From NCBI RefSeq assembly GCF_001548675.1, contig NZ_CP010834.1, positions 1,399,501 through 1,463,500 on the forward strand: a stretch of DNA of 64,000 bases, written 5' to 3'. This document shows positions 45,247-58,500 of the stretch, one piece after another; within the stretch, counting starts at the first letter, position 1, and every line of letters starts with the position of its first letter. The position numbers and the translations under genes are program-made. This stretch comes from Methanobrevibacter sp. YE315. GTDB lineage: Archaea; Methanobacteriota; Methanobacteria; Methanobacteriales; Methanobacteriaceae. The notes below the pieces were generated by a model that was not told the DNA's origin, did not search any database, and saw nothing but the letters and a program-made list of their open reading frames with translations.

Positions 45247-47145
45247 ATGAATAAAAAAATAAAAAAAATAATAGTGCCTTTTATATTAATGTTAATCTTT
45301 AATTTGGGTTCCTATTATTTTATGATGGGCAAAAATTTCGGTGAGGGCTTTTCTCCCCATGTAGGCCTTTTAGTCATTTCAGGATTGTTATTTGGACCTT
45401 ATGGTGCCATAGGTTCTGTTTTGGGAAATACATTATGTGACTTAATCAGAGGATATAATCTAGGATTAACAGCAACATCCGAAATCGTCAGCCTAGGAAT
45501 TTCATACCTGGCCTATAAAATATGGTATGAACCCATTAAATCAAGACCTCCAGTCAATAAACCTAGATTAAACAACACATCCAATATCCTCCTATTTTTA
45601 GGAATAGTTATAGTCTGTTCACTATTATTTGCATTGATAAACAAAAAACTATTTAATTTAATGTATCCGGAAACAATTCCCCTCAACATGCAAATCGGAA
45701 TCAGATATTATGTTAATTTTATCAATTCAGGATTCCTATTTGGAATAATTGGAATATGGATTTCTAAAAGAATTGACTTTGTCCATATTCCTAAAAAGTC
45801 TAAAAGAAAATTAAACAAAAAACTATATTATGGAATTGGAATTATTCTAGCAATCTCTACATTGATAATTCTAATTACAGATTACTACTTTAACATAAGC
45901 GAAACAATTTCAGTAATTGAAGTTATACTTCTCACATCTTTAATATTTTTATACACCACCAAACCTATAACAGCAAAGATATATGAAATAACATTCACTT
46001 CTATACCTGAAAAGATAATGAATATTTTCCTTTTAACAACAATGCTTATCGTAATTCTTGGAATGTTAGTTTCATTAGACCCGGTATTAATTAGAGACAT
46101 CGATGAAATCTTTCTTATTGGATTTAATGAAGTTAAGTTATCAATTATGGTATTCATAGATATCTTATTAATTATATTCTTCATCCCGTCCATTGCTGTT
46201 TTGAGGTATGTGGAACACGAAGTGATTTATCCGATAACATCATTTTCGAAAATTGAAAAATTTGTCAAAAAAGGAGATAAAATCGAATCCGAAGGATTAA
46301 TAGACATTTATTCTGATTATTTGAATAACGAAGATGAAATTGGAATGTTAGCCCGCAGTTATACTGATTTAATTAACTATACTAATGAGTATATAGAAAA
46401 TATTCATAAAATTGAAAGTGAAAAAGAAAAAATAAAAGCAGAACTCAACATTGCAGAAAGAATTCAAAAATCAAACTTGCCAACCCATAGCATTGAAAAT
46501 GAAGATTATACGGTTTATGGATTTTCAAAACCTGCAAAAGAGGTGGGTGGAGATTTTTATGATTATTATCCAATAGATGAAGACAATGTTGCCATCATAA
46601 TTGGAGATGCATCTGGAAAAGGAGTGCCTGCCGCTTTGCTTTCAACAATCACCCAATCAATAATTAGGCAAATATTGAAGAGTGAAACTGATCCTTCAAA
46701 GGCATTATATATGCTTAACAACCAATTATGTGAAAACAATACAGAGTGCATGTTTGTTACTTTGTGGTTAGGAATTTACAATAATAAAACAAAAGACATT
46801 ATTTTTTCCAATGCAGGACATAATTCTCCTTTGGTTATGGAAGACGGACAATTCAGAGCTTTAAAAGTCAATAACGGCATCAGCTTAGGAATTATGAGTG
46901 ACTATGAATTCATAACCGAAAAAATTAATATTTCCAAAGGGATAATAGTTTATACTGATGGAATAACTGATGAAAAAAATTCAAATGATGAATTTTATGG
47001 AAAAGACAGAGTTATTGACTTTTTAAATAATCATACTTTTGAAAATAAAGTAATTACAAACCTACTGCAAGACATTGATAGGTTTAAAGGAACTGAAGAA
47101 CAGTTTGATGACATGACCCTCGTACTTTTAGACAGACATAAATAA
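45247..47145 (+). CDS. Membrane-bound SpoIIE/RsbU-type serine phosphatase
   Basis: A 632-residue protein. An N-terminal membrane part (about residues 5-320, roughly ten helices; FGPYGAIGSVLGNTLCDLIRGY resembles substrate-binding membrane sensors) is followed by a short HAMP-like segment (about 330-375) and coiled linker (ESEKEKIKAELNIAERIQKS). The C-terminal PP2C/SpoIIE domain (about 395-632) has VGGDFYDYYP, IIIGDASGKGVPAALL, FSNAGHNSPL and YTDGITDEKN, which hold the metal-binding aspartates. It would dephosphorylate a STAS-domain antagonist in response to a membrane signal. The STAS gene follows on the same strand after 260 bp. Confidence 0.9.
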   Translation: MNKKIKKIIVPFILMLIFNLGSYYFMMGKNFGEGFSPHVGLLVISGLLFGPYGAIGSVLGNTLCDLIRGYNLGLTATSEIVSLGISYLAYKIWYEPIKSRPPVNKPRLNNTSNILLFLGIVIVCSLLFALINKKLFNLMYPETIPLNMQIGIRYYVNFINSGFLFGIIGIWISKRIDFVHIPKKSKRKLNKKLYYGIGIILAISTLIILITDYYFNISETISVIEVILLTSLIFLYTTKPITAKIYEITFTSIPEKIMNIFLLTTMLIVILGMLVSLDPVLIRDIDEIFLIGFNEVKLSIMVFIDILLIIFFIPSIAVLRYVEHEVIYPITSFSKIEKFVKKGDKIESEGLIDIYSDYLNNEDEIGMLARSYTDLINYTNEYIENIHKIESEKEKIKAELNIAERIQKSNLPTHSIENEDYTVYGFSKPAKEVGGDFYDYYPIDEDNVAIIIGDASGKGVPAALLSTITQSIIRQILKSETDPSKALYMLNNQLCENNTECMFVTLWLGIYNNKTKDIIFSNAGHNSPLVMEDGQFRALKVNNGISLGIMSDYEFITEKINISKGIIVYTDGITDEKNSNDEFYGKDRVIDFLNNHTFENKVITNLLQDIDRFKGTEEQFDDMTLVLLDRHK

Positions 47146-47405
47146 CCTGATTGCTGCAACTACTTTTAAATGTTAGTATCTAGCCAATGGTAATGTTTCT
47201 TATACTTCATTTTGTTTTGGACAGCTGCATGTTATGGAATTCCCAGTTTAGCAAAAACCGGTCCAACGAATATTCCCTTACAACATCACCACCCCCCATT
47301 TAAAGTATGATTTGATAATGCCTTGATTTTCAAGATTATATTAAAAAAATTTAAATTATAAAATCGGCCATAATTAATAATATAATTAAGAAATATGTGA
47401 TTTAC

Positions 47406-47702
47406 ATGAATCTGATAAAGCAATATAATGAAAAAGAATTAACAATATCAGTTAAAGGTAAAATCGATACAAATATTTCACCTGACTTTCAAAACGAAAT
47501 AATGGACGAAATGGGCAAATTTGATTCATTAATAATTGATTTTACAGAGTTAGAATACATTTCAAGTGCAGGTTTAAGAGTTTTACTCATCATTGGAAAA
47601 GAATTAAAACCTAAAAACATTCCTTATACAATTAAAGTTAATGATGCTATTAGAGAGATTCTTGTAATTTCTGGCTTTGATAATGTATTGAATTTGGAAT
47701 AA
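47406..47702 (+). CDS. STAS-domain protein, anti-sigma-factor-antagonist (RsbV/SpoIIAA) type
   Basis: A 98-residue single-domain STAS protein. The phosphorylatable serine lies in YISSAGLRVLLIIGKEL, the normal position in RsbV/SpoIIAA; the N-terminal beta strands (ELTISVKGKIDTNISPDF) also fit. ATG 47406 has GTGAT 5 nt before it; an upstream GTG adds three residues. Since archaea have no sigma factors, its partner must be another HATPase-like protein; the best candidate is the C-terminal domain of the convergent MATE protein. Confidence 0.9.
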   Translation: MNLIKQYNEKELTISVKGKIDTNISPDFQNEIMDEMGKFDSLIIDFTELEYISSAGLRVLLIIGKELKPKNIPYTIKVNDAIREILVISGFDNVLNLE

Positions 47703-47868
47703 AAGTTAAAGGGAGATATGCTCCTCATTCAGAATAATCTATTGACAGTTTAAAATTGCCCTTATGTAGTTTAGCTAATTAAAATCCTAATGAATGAAGA
47801 ATCCAGTAGCATGCTCCATCCTGACCTTTTTCTCAAAGTTTACAAAAAATGTAATGGCAAAAAAATAT

Positions 47869-49551
47869 TTAGTTCTTATCCATTACATATTCTATTGTAT
47901 TGAATCCCAAAACTTCGGCATATTTTAAAAGGCCTTCTGGGAAGCTATGTTTTATGTGCTCAAGATTTTCCTTTTCTCCATCGTATTTAATGTCAACATG
48001 GATATTGTCATCATAATCAATGACTAACACTTCAATATATGTGCCATGGGGATTTGTATCAAGAATCACGTCAAAAATCTTGTTGACATTGGCACAGAAT
48101 TCCTCATCAGCATTCAAACCTTTTAGATGTTGCAAACATTCTTCTCTTGCTTTCAAATCATTGTCTGTCAAAACGAAGTTTTGGGTTTTACTGACCAAAT
48201 CCTTTTCAATGAAGAACAGACCACTGTATTTCGGTTCTCTTTTTTGAATCAATTTAACAATAATGACTGTGATAATCATTGTAATTATGCAAGATACAGG
48301 AAATCCTAGCCATATTCCATCGGATCCTATTAACTCATACAATACGAACACTGAAATCAATGGCAGTACAAGTGTTTCAAGAACTGAAAGCACTGTTGAG
48401 AGCACAGACCTTTCAATAGCTTCGTAATAGAATATAAATAAGCTAGGAAGTATTGAGCATAGGAAGAGGAATGAATATAATTTAATCGCATTTTTTGCAA
48501 ATTCAGCAATGTCCAGATGGTTGAAGTTATAAAGGGCGAGGAATCCTTCAGGCCATATCCATATCAACAGTGTTAGAATTATTGCAAAAGCTACTGAAAT
48601 GATGATAGAATTTCTAATTAAATGATTTAGATTAGCATAATCGTGCTTTGCATAATATATCGGAACGATTGAAGTTAATGTTTCTGAAATTCCAACATCA
48701 ATAATACTTGCAATTACCAGTAAATCCATACATAACAAATAGGTGGCCAATCCTGCATCACCTAATGTTACAGCTATGAAAGAGTTCATAATGTAAACGA
48801 ATATTATGTCGAAAATACCCATACTTGCACTAGGAAAACCTACTTTTATCATTTCTGCACTGCTTTTAATGAATGTTTTAAAGGCAAGAGCCGCACGGGA
48901 AAACCTGAATGTCCTTTTTGGATTGCGGATGTATAATAAACATATTAAAAGGCCTACAGTATATCCGATAAATGTTGCAAGTGAAGCGGAACTCATGCCC
49001 ATTCCTGATGATAAGAATAAATAATCGAGGATTATATTGATTATATTGGCCACGATAATTACTACTGATGCGAAGTTTGGCTGGCCATCCACACGGATAT
49101 ATTGGGTAAGTACTCCAGAAACCGTGGATACGATAAAACAGGCATATAAAAATGTGGAATATTGTAATACAAGAGGTTTTGTAGCTGGTGTTGCCCGTAA
49201 TATTGTGGCTAGAGGATCCATAAAAAATAAACAGATAATTGCCATTATAAAAGAGCCAATGAATGATAATGCAATGGACACTGTAAAGTAACGATTACTT
49301 CCTTCAGTATCAAATTCCGCTTTTTTGTTCAATGCTAAAATTTGTCCTCCAAGACCAAATAACCATTCGAAAACTGTTATTAATAATATTACAGGTTCCA
49401 ATATTTCAATAGCTGCAGCAGCATTTTCACCCAAAAATGACGTTACGAAAAAGCTGTCGACAACTGAGCTAATGTTCAAAGCCATTACTATAAGTAATGT
49501 TGGCAATAATAATTCCTTAAATTTACTGTCAGCAATTTTGAAATTCTTCAT
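47869..49551 (-). CDS. MATE-family exporter with C-terminal RsbW-like (degenerate HATPase) domain
   Basis: A 560-residue protein. Residues 1-440 are a twelve-helix MATE transporter (LLPTLLIVMALNISSVVDSFFVTSFLGENAAAA, and a repeat half around 230-440). From about 450 a cytoplasmic domain follows whose strands (TYIEVLVIDYDDNIHVDIKYDGE) and ending (YAEVLGFNTIEYVM) resemble the RsbW/SpoIIAB-type histidine-kinase-like ATPase fold, where LGxN also occurs at the end. The N-box expected as ExxxN reads IFDVILDTN, so ATP binding may be lost. It starts 12 bp after the NRPS stop on the same strand and is the obvious exporter of the NRPS product. Confidence 0.85.
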   Translation of the reverse strand: MKNFKIADSKFKELLLPTLLIVMALNISSVVDSFFVTSFLGENAAAAIEILEPVILLITVFEWLFGLGGQILALNKKAEFDTEGSNRYFTVSIALSFIGSFIMAIICLFFMDPLATILRATPATKPLVLQYSTFLYACFIVSTVSGVLTQYIRVDGQPNFASVVIIVANIINIILDYLFLSSGMGMSSASLATFIGYTVGLLICLLYIRNPKRTFRFSRAALAFKTFIKSSAEMIKVGFPSASMGIFDIIFVYIMNSFIAVTLGDAGLATYLLCMDLLVIASIIDVGISETLTSIVPIYYAKHDYANLNHLIRNSIIISVAFAIILTLLIWIWPEGFLALYNFNHLDIAEFAKNAIKLYSFLFLCSILPSLFIFYYEAIERSVLSTVLSVLETLVLPLISVFVLYELIGSDGIWLGFPVSCIITMIITVIIVKLIQKREPKYSGLFFIEKDLVSKTQNFVLTDNDLKAREECLQHLKGLNADEEFCANVNKIFDVILDTNPHGTYIEVLVIDYDDNIHVDIKYDGEKENLEHIKHSFPEGLLKYAEVLGFNTIEYVMDKN

Positions 49552-49563
49552 TGAATCACCTAT

Positions 49564-52500
49564 TTACTCAAAATAATGTACCTCAATCAAATATTCGATG
49601 AATCGTTTAAGATATCCTTCATCACATTCAGGCCAGCTAAATCCTAAAGTGTTAAGAATGTCAAGGGTTAAATCCATTTTGACAAGTTCACCTGTATCAC
49701 TTTCGTGGGATTCATTTTCGCCAGTCTCTTCAATGTCGAAGTCATCTATGGTTAAATCAGCTGTAATAATTCCCTGGATATTCTCGTCCATGTTTTGCTC
49801 ATAGATTTTTCTAAACTCTTCATGGGTGACTTCCTCGATACCAAATCCGAATGAATTTAAAGCATCAATGATGTCCCTGGTCGGTATTAATTTGTCACTT
49901 ACTGCATGGAATACTATGGATTCTTTCGGAGTTCTTGCAAGAGCAAGTATTGCTTTTGCCACATAATCTATTTGACTTAGTTCAACTATTTCTTCAGATA
50001 TTGCTGGAGTGGTAGCTTTGAGATTCTTGAGGGCTTTGATACCATTCAGGAATGCATTTGTGTCATAATTTCTCTGGAATACTCCATCAGAGTGACGTGC
50101 CATAAGGTTTCCTACTCTTATTATTTTTGTATTCAAACCAGATAAAGCTTTTTCAAGCACCATTCTTTCTGACAGGAATTTACTGTTAAGGTATTTGTTG
50201 GACAAGTCTTGTCCCCAGTATAACGTTTTTTCATCACAATGCACATTGCTGAGGCCCGTATCTTCAGTGTATTCATCCAAAACACTGGTTGTTGATATTT
50301 GCACGTAAGTGATGTTGTTTGCTTCAGCAAATTCAAGTCCGTTGATTACTCCATCAACATTGACCCTAAAGATGTAATCGTCATGAGTATAGTGTTTTAC
50401 AATGGCTGCACAGTTGATTATTGTGTCAATTGGATAATTTTCTAACTTTTTAAAGTCATCCAAGTTGGTTATGTCGCCTTCACTTAGGATTATGCGTGAT
50501 CCAATAAGGTCGCTGAAGTCTTCGTCGAAGTAGTAATTCAATAAATCTATGAAACGCTCTTCGCAGGAATCGAATTGGCCTTTTCTTAACATACAGTAAA
50601 TGGTTCCCTCTTCATTCTTGATGTATTCATATAACACATGAACACCCAGAAAACCAGTCACCCCAGTCAGCAATACATTGCCTAACTCCAGGTTTTTACC
50701 TTTGGCAAAGTTTTCAAAGGTATTTTTCTCTAAAAGATTATTTATTTCACCATAATCGTAGTTTTCAATAATGCCAATATCCAAATCATCTGTGTTTTCA
50801 TCACCTGAAAGGAAACTAGCCAATTTTCTTGGAGTTTGGTTTTTGAAGATGTCATCATATTTCACGGCATAGTCTTGTTTGAGTAGCTCAATGATTAGTT
50901 TTGATGCGATAAGTGAGGTTCCTCCTATTTCAAAGAAGTTATCTTCTGCACCAACAATCTCTATGTCAAGTATGGATGAGTATATTGCACAGATTGTTTG
51001 CTCTAGCTTGTTTTTAGGAGGGACATATGTTAATTCTAATTTAGGTTCAGGTAATGCCTTTACATCTGTTTTGCCGTTAGGGGTTTGAGGTATTTCATCA
51101 ATCTGCATGAAGACTGTCGGAACCATATATTGTGTAAGTCTTTCACTTAAGTATGCCTTGAGTGCATCCTTGTCGATTTTTTCATCTGCTGTGAAGTATG
51201 CGCATAAATGTTCATTGTTTCTGATTTTCTTGATTACAACAATATTCTGTCTGATATTAGGGAATTGGGATATGTTGGATTCGATTTCTCCGATTTCTAT
51301 TCTCAGTCCTCTGAGTTTGATTTGGTTGTCGATTCTTCCCTTAATGTCAATGTCTCCATCAGGAAGTTCAATTGCATAATCTCCACTCTTATAGTATGGG
51401 ATACCATCAATTTTCAGATATACCTCTTCTGTTTTATCCGGCATGTTGTAGTATCCCTTACCTACACCGACACCACCTATGTACAGCTCACCCATAACTC
51501 CTTTAGGCAGGAGTTTTCCGTCAATATCTCTTACATCAGTTATGTAGTTTCTTAAAGCTTTACCGATTGTAATGTTTTCAGGATCAGTTATTTCCTTATA
51601 GTTTGAAGCAATTGTAGCCTCAGTTGGTCCGTAACTGTTATATATTGCCGCATCACAGTATTTTTTTACTCCATTGAACGCCTGGGCTGAGAACTGCTCT
51701 CCTCCCATAACGATACATTTTGCACAATCAATCACATCACAGAACTCTTCAAATTCAAGATAGGATAACAATCTTGAAGGTGTGAATTCCATTACTTCAG
51801 GTTTTTCACGTTTAATCAGTTTGATTAGCTCAGCGATGCTTTTTATTTCATCATCATTTGCAAAGATGATTTTTATTCCGTTGGTTATACCTGTCAGAAT
51901 ATCTTCAAGAGATGTATCAAATGCGATTGTTGCAATACTTAATAGATTGCTGTATTCACATTTAGGGTTAGCTTCAGTTTGGTTACATGCATTTTCATGA
52001 CTAATCATTACACCTTTTGGATTGCCTGTTGACCCTGATGTATAAATCATGTATGCCAGATCATCTGGAGTAAGGTCAATATCAGTATTCTCAACATTGC
52101 TTTCTTTGAGCAATTCTTTAATAGATAGTGAATTTGGTGCAAGACCATCTACATTAATTATGTAATCTGCTTGACTGTTTTCATAGATGTACTCAATTCT
52201 TTCTTTAGGGAACTTTAAATCAAGTGGTATGAAGGCACAACCTGCTTTTAATACACCGATTATTGAAGCAATCAAGTCACTGTTACGAGGGAGCATAATC
52301 AATATATTGCTTCTTGGCTTGACGCCTTTTTTAATCAATGCATTTGCTATACGATTTGACTTTTTGTTAAGCTCATCATAGGATAGTGTCTCATCTGTTG
52401 CAACAAGTGCAATTTCATCTGGCTTTTCATCCACTTGTGCTTCAAAACGTCTGTGTAAGAATGGGTTGACTACCTCTTCAAATTCAGGCAGCATTAAGTT

Positions 52501-55500
52501 GGTTGCAAGCTCAATGTCTTCAATTCTCAATTTATCCATATCATTCACGAAGAATTGTACTAATATGTATTTTATTGCCCTCAGGAATTCCTTAGCATAA
52601 TCTTCAGTATAGATTTGGTCATTGTACTCGATGAAAATTCCAATGTTTTCCCCATCATCATAAATGTCCAGGTTAATTTTGTAGTCTGTTGCTACGGTTC
52701 CGTCAAGCTCTTCCATGGCATAGGTATTTCCATCCATTTCCAGTTGGTCTGTTTCGAATGCTCCGTGATATGCATAGAAGAATTCAGGTTTTAAGTGATA
52801 TTCTTCGGAAAGTTTGGTATATGGATAATTGCTGTGCACTAAAGCGTCTTTCCAGGATTTATCTACCACCTTAATGAAGTCCTCAACCATCATTGACCTG
52901 TTTTCACTGCCGACCATGATTGGAAGTGTCTTTACCAGCATTCCCTGCGTATTGAAGTAGTTTGAGTTGGACCTGCCGTTGAAGATTGTTGTTATCAGTG
53001 CTTTATCTGAGAATGTAAACTTGTTTAGAGCCAGAATTGTAGCGCTCATGAACAGCACATTTGGACTTATTGAATGGTCTTGACAGAACAGCCTTACAAA
53101 GTTGGAATTAATAGAATCATAGATGAGTTTAATCTTACCGTCATCCGGATTTCCATTAATGTTAGGAGTTAAAACCGTAGACTCAAATCCTTGAGCAAAC
53201 CTATCTTTATAATACTCTTTTGAAACTTCATTTTCACTAAGTTCTGTTTCAATTAGGCTGTAAACGAATCCGTCTACAATTTCCTCATTGATATCTCCTC
53301 CATTGTACAGGCTGAGTATGTCTTCATAAAGAAGGTCTATTGAAACTCCGTCTGTAATTATATGGTGGATGTCAAAGAACAGTACTGTTTCTGCTGGAGT
53401 TTTATAGATTTTGAATCTGAATAGCTGATTGTCATCCAATGGAATATACTTGATATCGTTGTCCATCATTTCCCTGTTGGTAATTGAATCAACTTCTACA
53501 ATTTCAATTTCTTCAATTTCGACATCATCACATCTTTTTTGCCTTAATTCACCCTCAGAAGTAGTGATTATTCTTGTTTTAAGATATGGATGTGCTTCAA
53601 TTGTATCAATTATTGCCTGTTTGAGTTTAAATGGATCGATATTGCTGTCGAAACGAATGGCTGAAGGCATTGTGTACTTGATTTCATCGGTTTGTGCACA
53701 TTCATAGTAGATACCTAACTGATTTGATGTCAATGGGAATGAATCCATTGCCTCTGCGGTTTTGATAAGCTCTTCGACATCAATCTGTATGTTAATGTTG
53801 TTGTCAATCTTATCTGCAAGGTTTTGTATTGTTGGATTATTGAATAAGTCAGTTATCTCAATGTTAACGCCAGTCTCATTGTATATCAATGAATTCAGCT
53901 TCATCAATGTTAATGATGTGAATCCTATGGAGTACAAATCATCGGTTATACCAAATTCTTTAGCGCTTGAAAGTGATGAAACTAATTCAAATATTTTTTT
54001 CTCGGTTTCAGTTTCAGGTTGAACGAAATCAAGTGCCAGTGAAGGTTCAGGCAATGCTTTTATGTCTGTTTTTCCGTTTGGAGTTTGAGGCATTTCATCA
54101 ATCTGCATGAAGACAGTTGGAACCATGTATTTAGTCAACTTGTTTTGCAAGTAACGTTTTAAGAGTTTGATGTCAATTTTTTCTTCTCCAGTGAAGTAAG
54201 CACATAAATGCTCACTGTTATTGATTTCTTTAATTACAACAACAGCATTTTTGATGTTCGGGAATCTGTTAATGTTGGATTCTATTTCTCCGATTTCTAT
54301 TCTCAATCCTCTGAGTTTGATTTGGTTATCGATTCTTCCTTTGATGTCTATATCTCCGTCAGGAAGTTCTATTGCATAGTCTCCGCTTCTGTAGTATGGG
54401 ATATCGTTTATTGTCAGGTATACTTCTTCGGTTTTTTCAGGCATGTTGTAGTATCCCTTACCTACGCCGACACCACCGATGTATAGCTCTCCCATTACAC
54501 CTTTTGGAAGTAGTTTCCCATCTATGTCTCTTACTTCAGTTACATAGTTTTTAAGGGCTTTTCCGATTGTAATGTTTTCAGGGTCGGTTATTTCCTTATA
54601 GTTGGAAGCTATTGTTGCTTCTGTCGGTCCGTAACTGTTGTAAACTTTAGCATCACAGTATTCTTTAACTCCGTTGAATGCTTTGGCTGAGAACTGTTCT
54701 CCTCCCATCACAATACATTTTGCACAATCAATCACTTCACAGAACGTGTCAACTTCTAGATAGGATAACAGTCTTGATGGAGTGAATTCCATGACTTGCG
54801 GTTTTTCCTTTTTGATTAATTGTGTTAAGTCAACGACATTCTTGATTTCAGAATCGTTTGCAAAGATTATTTTTATTCCGTTGGTGATACCGGTTAAGAT
54901 ATCTTCCAAAGATGTATCGAATGCTATTGTCGCAATACTTAACAGATTATCGTATTCTGCCTTTGGATTTGCTTCAACTTGGTTACATGCATTTTCATGA
55001 CCAATCATTACACCTTTAGGTTTTCCAGTGGATCCAGAGGTGTAAATCATGTATGCAGTATCGTCAGGAGAGATTTCTATGTCAGGATTTTCGATATTTT
55101 CCTCTTCAAGCAGTTCTTTGATGTCTAACGTAATATCATAAGTTTCGTTTGATATTATATAATCTGCCTGACTGTTTTCGTATATGTACTCGATTCTTTC
55201 CTTAGGATATTCCATATCGATTGGAATAAATCCACAGCCAGCTTTCAGGATACCGATTATTGATGCAATTAGGTTGCTGGTCCTTGGAAGCATGATTAGA
55301 ATACTGTGTCTTGGTTCAACTCCACGTCTAATCAATCCATTGGCAACCCTGTTACTCATTTCGTTCAATTCCTTGTAAGTGTATTCCTCTCCATTTGAAA
55401 CCAGTGCGATTTCGTCAGGTTTGAGTTCCACTTGCTTTTCAAAGCGTTTGTGGATAAATGGAGTTTCTAATGGGGTGAATGTTGGTAACTCTTTGGTTGT

Positions 55501-58500
55501 TTCAAGTTCAACATCACAGATTCTCATGGTATTGATGTCATTAGTTACAAATTGGTCTAGAATTGTTTTGGTTGAATTTAGGAATGTTTCAATATATCCT
55601 TCGGAATATAATTGGTCATTGTATGATATGCTTATTTCAATAGATGTATCATGTTTGAACACACTTAAATCTATTTTATATTCCATTATTCCATTGCCGT
55701 CGTCCAGTTCATAGTTTTCATAGTCATTACCACTCATTTCAAGACTTTCAGAGTCGGAATCTTCATCATATGAATAGAAGAATTCAGGTTTCAACTGATA
55801 TTTGTCGGCAATCTTTGTGTATGGATATATGCTGTTGTTTATTGATTCAATCCATGTTTTGTCAACTGATTTGATGAATTCTTCAATTGTTTGTTCTCTG
55901 TTTTCCTGTTTGATAATCAATGGGATTGTTTTTACTAAAAATCCTTGGGTATTGAAGTAATTAGGGTCTGCTCTTCCGTTGAATATTGTTGTTATCAATG
56001 TTTTGTCGCTGAATGTGAATTTGTTCAGGTTCAATATGATTGCAGACATGACCAGTGAATTGTGTCCGATTGAGTTTTCAAGACAGAATTCGTCAATTTT
56101 GTTTATGTCAATGTTTATACCAGCGGTTTCCTGTTTTCCTTCTTCAGGATTTCCATTGAGGTCCGGAGTCAGTATAGTGGAATCGATTTCCTGTGATAAT
56201 TTGTCGTCAAAGAATTTTTCGGCTGTTTCATATTTCTCACTGTTTTGAAGGTCATGTTCAATAAGGCTGAAGACATATCCATCAACGATTTCCGGTTCAA
56301 TGTCTTCAAGGTTATATGCTCTTCCTATTTCTTCAAATAATATGCTTTGTGATGCTCCATCTGTGATTATGTGGTGGAAGTCACTGAAGAGTATGATTTC
56401 ATCAGAAGTGTCATATATTTTGAATCTGAACATTTGTTCGCCGTCTAATGAAAATGCTTTTACATCGTTTTTGATAATCTCCTCATCAGTTATTGAGTCG
56501 ACTTTGACGATTTCGATTTCATCTATTTCAGCATCATCGTTTCTGTACTGTTTTATGCTTCCATCATCTGAGAATACAATTTTAGTTTTAAGATATGGAT
56601 GTGCTTCAATTACTTTTATTACTGCTTCTTTTAATTTTTCAGCATCAATTTCATTATCGAATCTTGTAACTGATGGCATTGTGTATTTGATTTCACCAGG
56701 ACTTTGCATACACTCATAGTATACACCCAGCTGATTTTCTGTCAATGGGAAGTATTCCATTTTTCCGGACATTTCGACAAACTCATTCAGTTTGGAAGCG
56801 TTATCATCACTGCCTAAAATCTCATCCGCTAGCTTTTTGATTGTTGGGCTGTTGAATAAAATTGATATGTCAAGGTTCACATTCATTTCCTTGTAGATTA
56901 ATGTGTTTAGCTTCATTAATGTCAAGGAGGTGTATCCTATGGCATACAAATCATCGGTCGTACCGAATTCATCGGTTTCGATTAGCTCTGATGCAATGTC
57001 GAACAATTTCTGTTCAGTTTCATTTTCAGGCTTTATATTTTCAAGTACTAACTTAGGTTCAGGCAATGCATTTATGTCTGTTTTTCCGTTTGGTGTTTGT
57101 GGTATTTCATCCAACTGCATGAATACTGTTGGAACCATATAATATGTCAGTCTTTCTTTTAGGAATTCTTTCAATGAATTTTTGTCAATTTCCTTTTCAG
57201 CTGTGAAGTAGGCGCATAGGTGATCGTTATCGTTTATTTCTTTGATTACGACAACGGCATTTTTGATATCATTGAATTTGTTGATGTTGGATTCGATTTC
57301 ACCAATTTCTATTCTTAGTCCTCTGAGTTTGATTTGATTGTCTATTCTTCCTAGGAGTTCTATTTCACCGTCTGGTCTTGAGATTGCGTAGTCTCCACTT
57401 CTGTAGTATGGAATATCGTTGATGGTCAGGAATACTTCTTCTGTTTTATCTGGCATATTGTAGTATCCTTTACCTACACCGACACCTCCAATGTATAGTT
57501 CTCCCATTACTCCGCAAGGCAGGAGTTTTCCATCGATATCACGTACGTCAGTGACGTAGTTGTATAGTGGGTACCCAACGGTTATGTCGTTGACATCTGT
57601 TATTTCCTTATTGTTTGATGTGATTGTGGTTTCTGTTGGTCCGTAACTGTTGTATACGATTGCATCAGAGTGTTTTCTGAAGTTTTCATATACTTTGGTT
57701 GAGAACTGTTCTCCTCCGAGGAAGAGGCATTTCAAGCAGCTAATTGCTTTACAGAATTCAGGCACTTCAAGGTGTAACGCCAGTCTGGACGGTGTGAAAT
57801 CTGCAACTTCCGGTTTATGTTTATTTATTAATTCAGTTAGTTCTGGTATGTTTTTGATTTCTGAATCGTTTGCAAATATGAGTTTAATTCCATTTGCAAG
57901 TGCTGTGAATATATCATCCATAGCTACATCGAAAGAAATTGTTGTAATACATAATAAGCTTTCGTATTCTGATTTTGGATTTCCAACTTCGTTACAGATG
58001 TTTTCATGTGAAATCATTACTCCTTTTGGATTTCCTGTTGAACCTGATGTATAAATCATATAGGCCAGGTCATCTGGTGTAATTTCAACATCTGGATTTT
58101 CGATGTTTTCCTCTTCAAGCAGTTCTTTGATGTCTAAGAAGTTGTCATGAGTTTCATTGGATATTATGTAGTCTGCCTGACTGTTTTCATAGATGTATTC
58201 AATCCTTTCCTTAGGATATTCCAAATCTATTGGGATATATGCACATCCTGCTTTTAAAACACCGAGTATTGATGCAATCATGTCGCTGTTTCTTGGAAGC
58301 ATTACTAAAACATTATTTCTTGGTTCAACTCCACGTTTGATTAATGCATTGGCAACCCGGTTACTTAATTCATTCAATTCCTTGTAAGTGTACTCTTCTT
58401 CATTTGAAATCAGTGCGATTTCGTCAGGTTTGGTTTCAACTTGTTTTTCAAAGCGTTTGTGGATAAATGGAGTTTCAACTGGAGTGAATGTTGGTAACTC

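Noticed and set aside
47146-47396. Possible decayed coding relic on the minus strand (FVGPVFAKLGIP then stops)
   Set aside because: Too short, several stops and no convincing family; could be chance.
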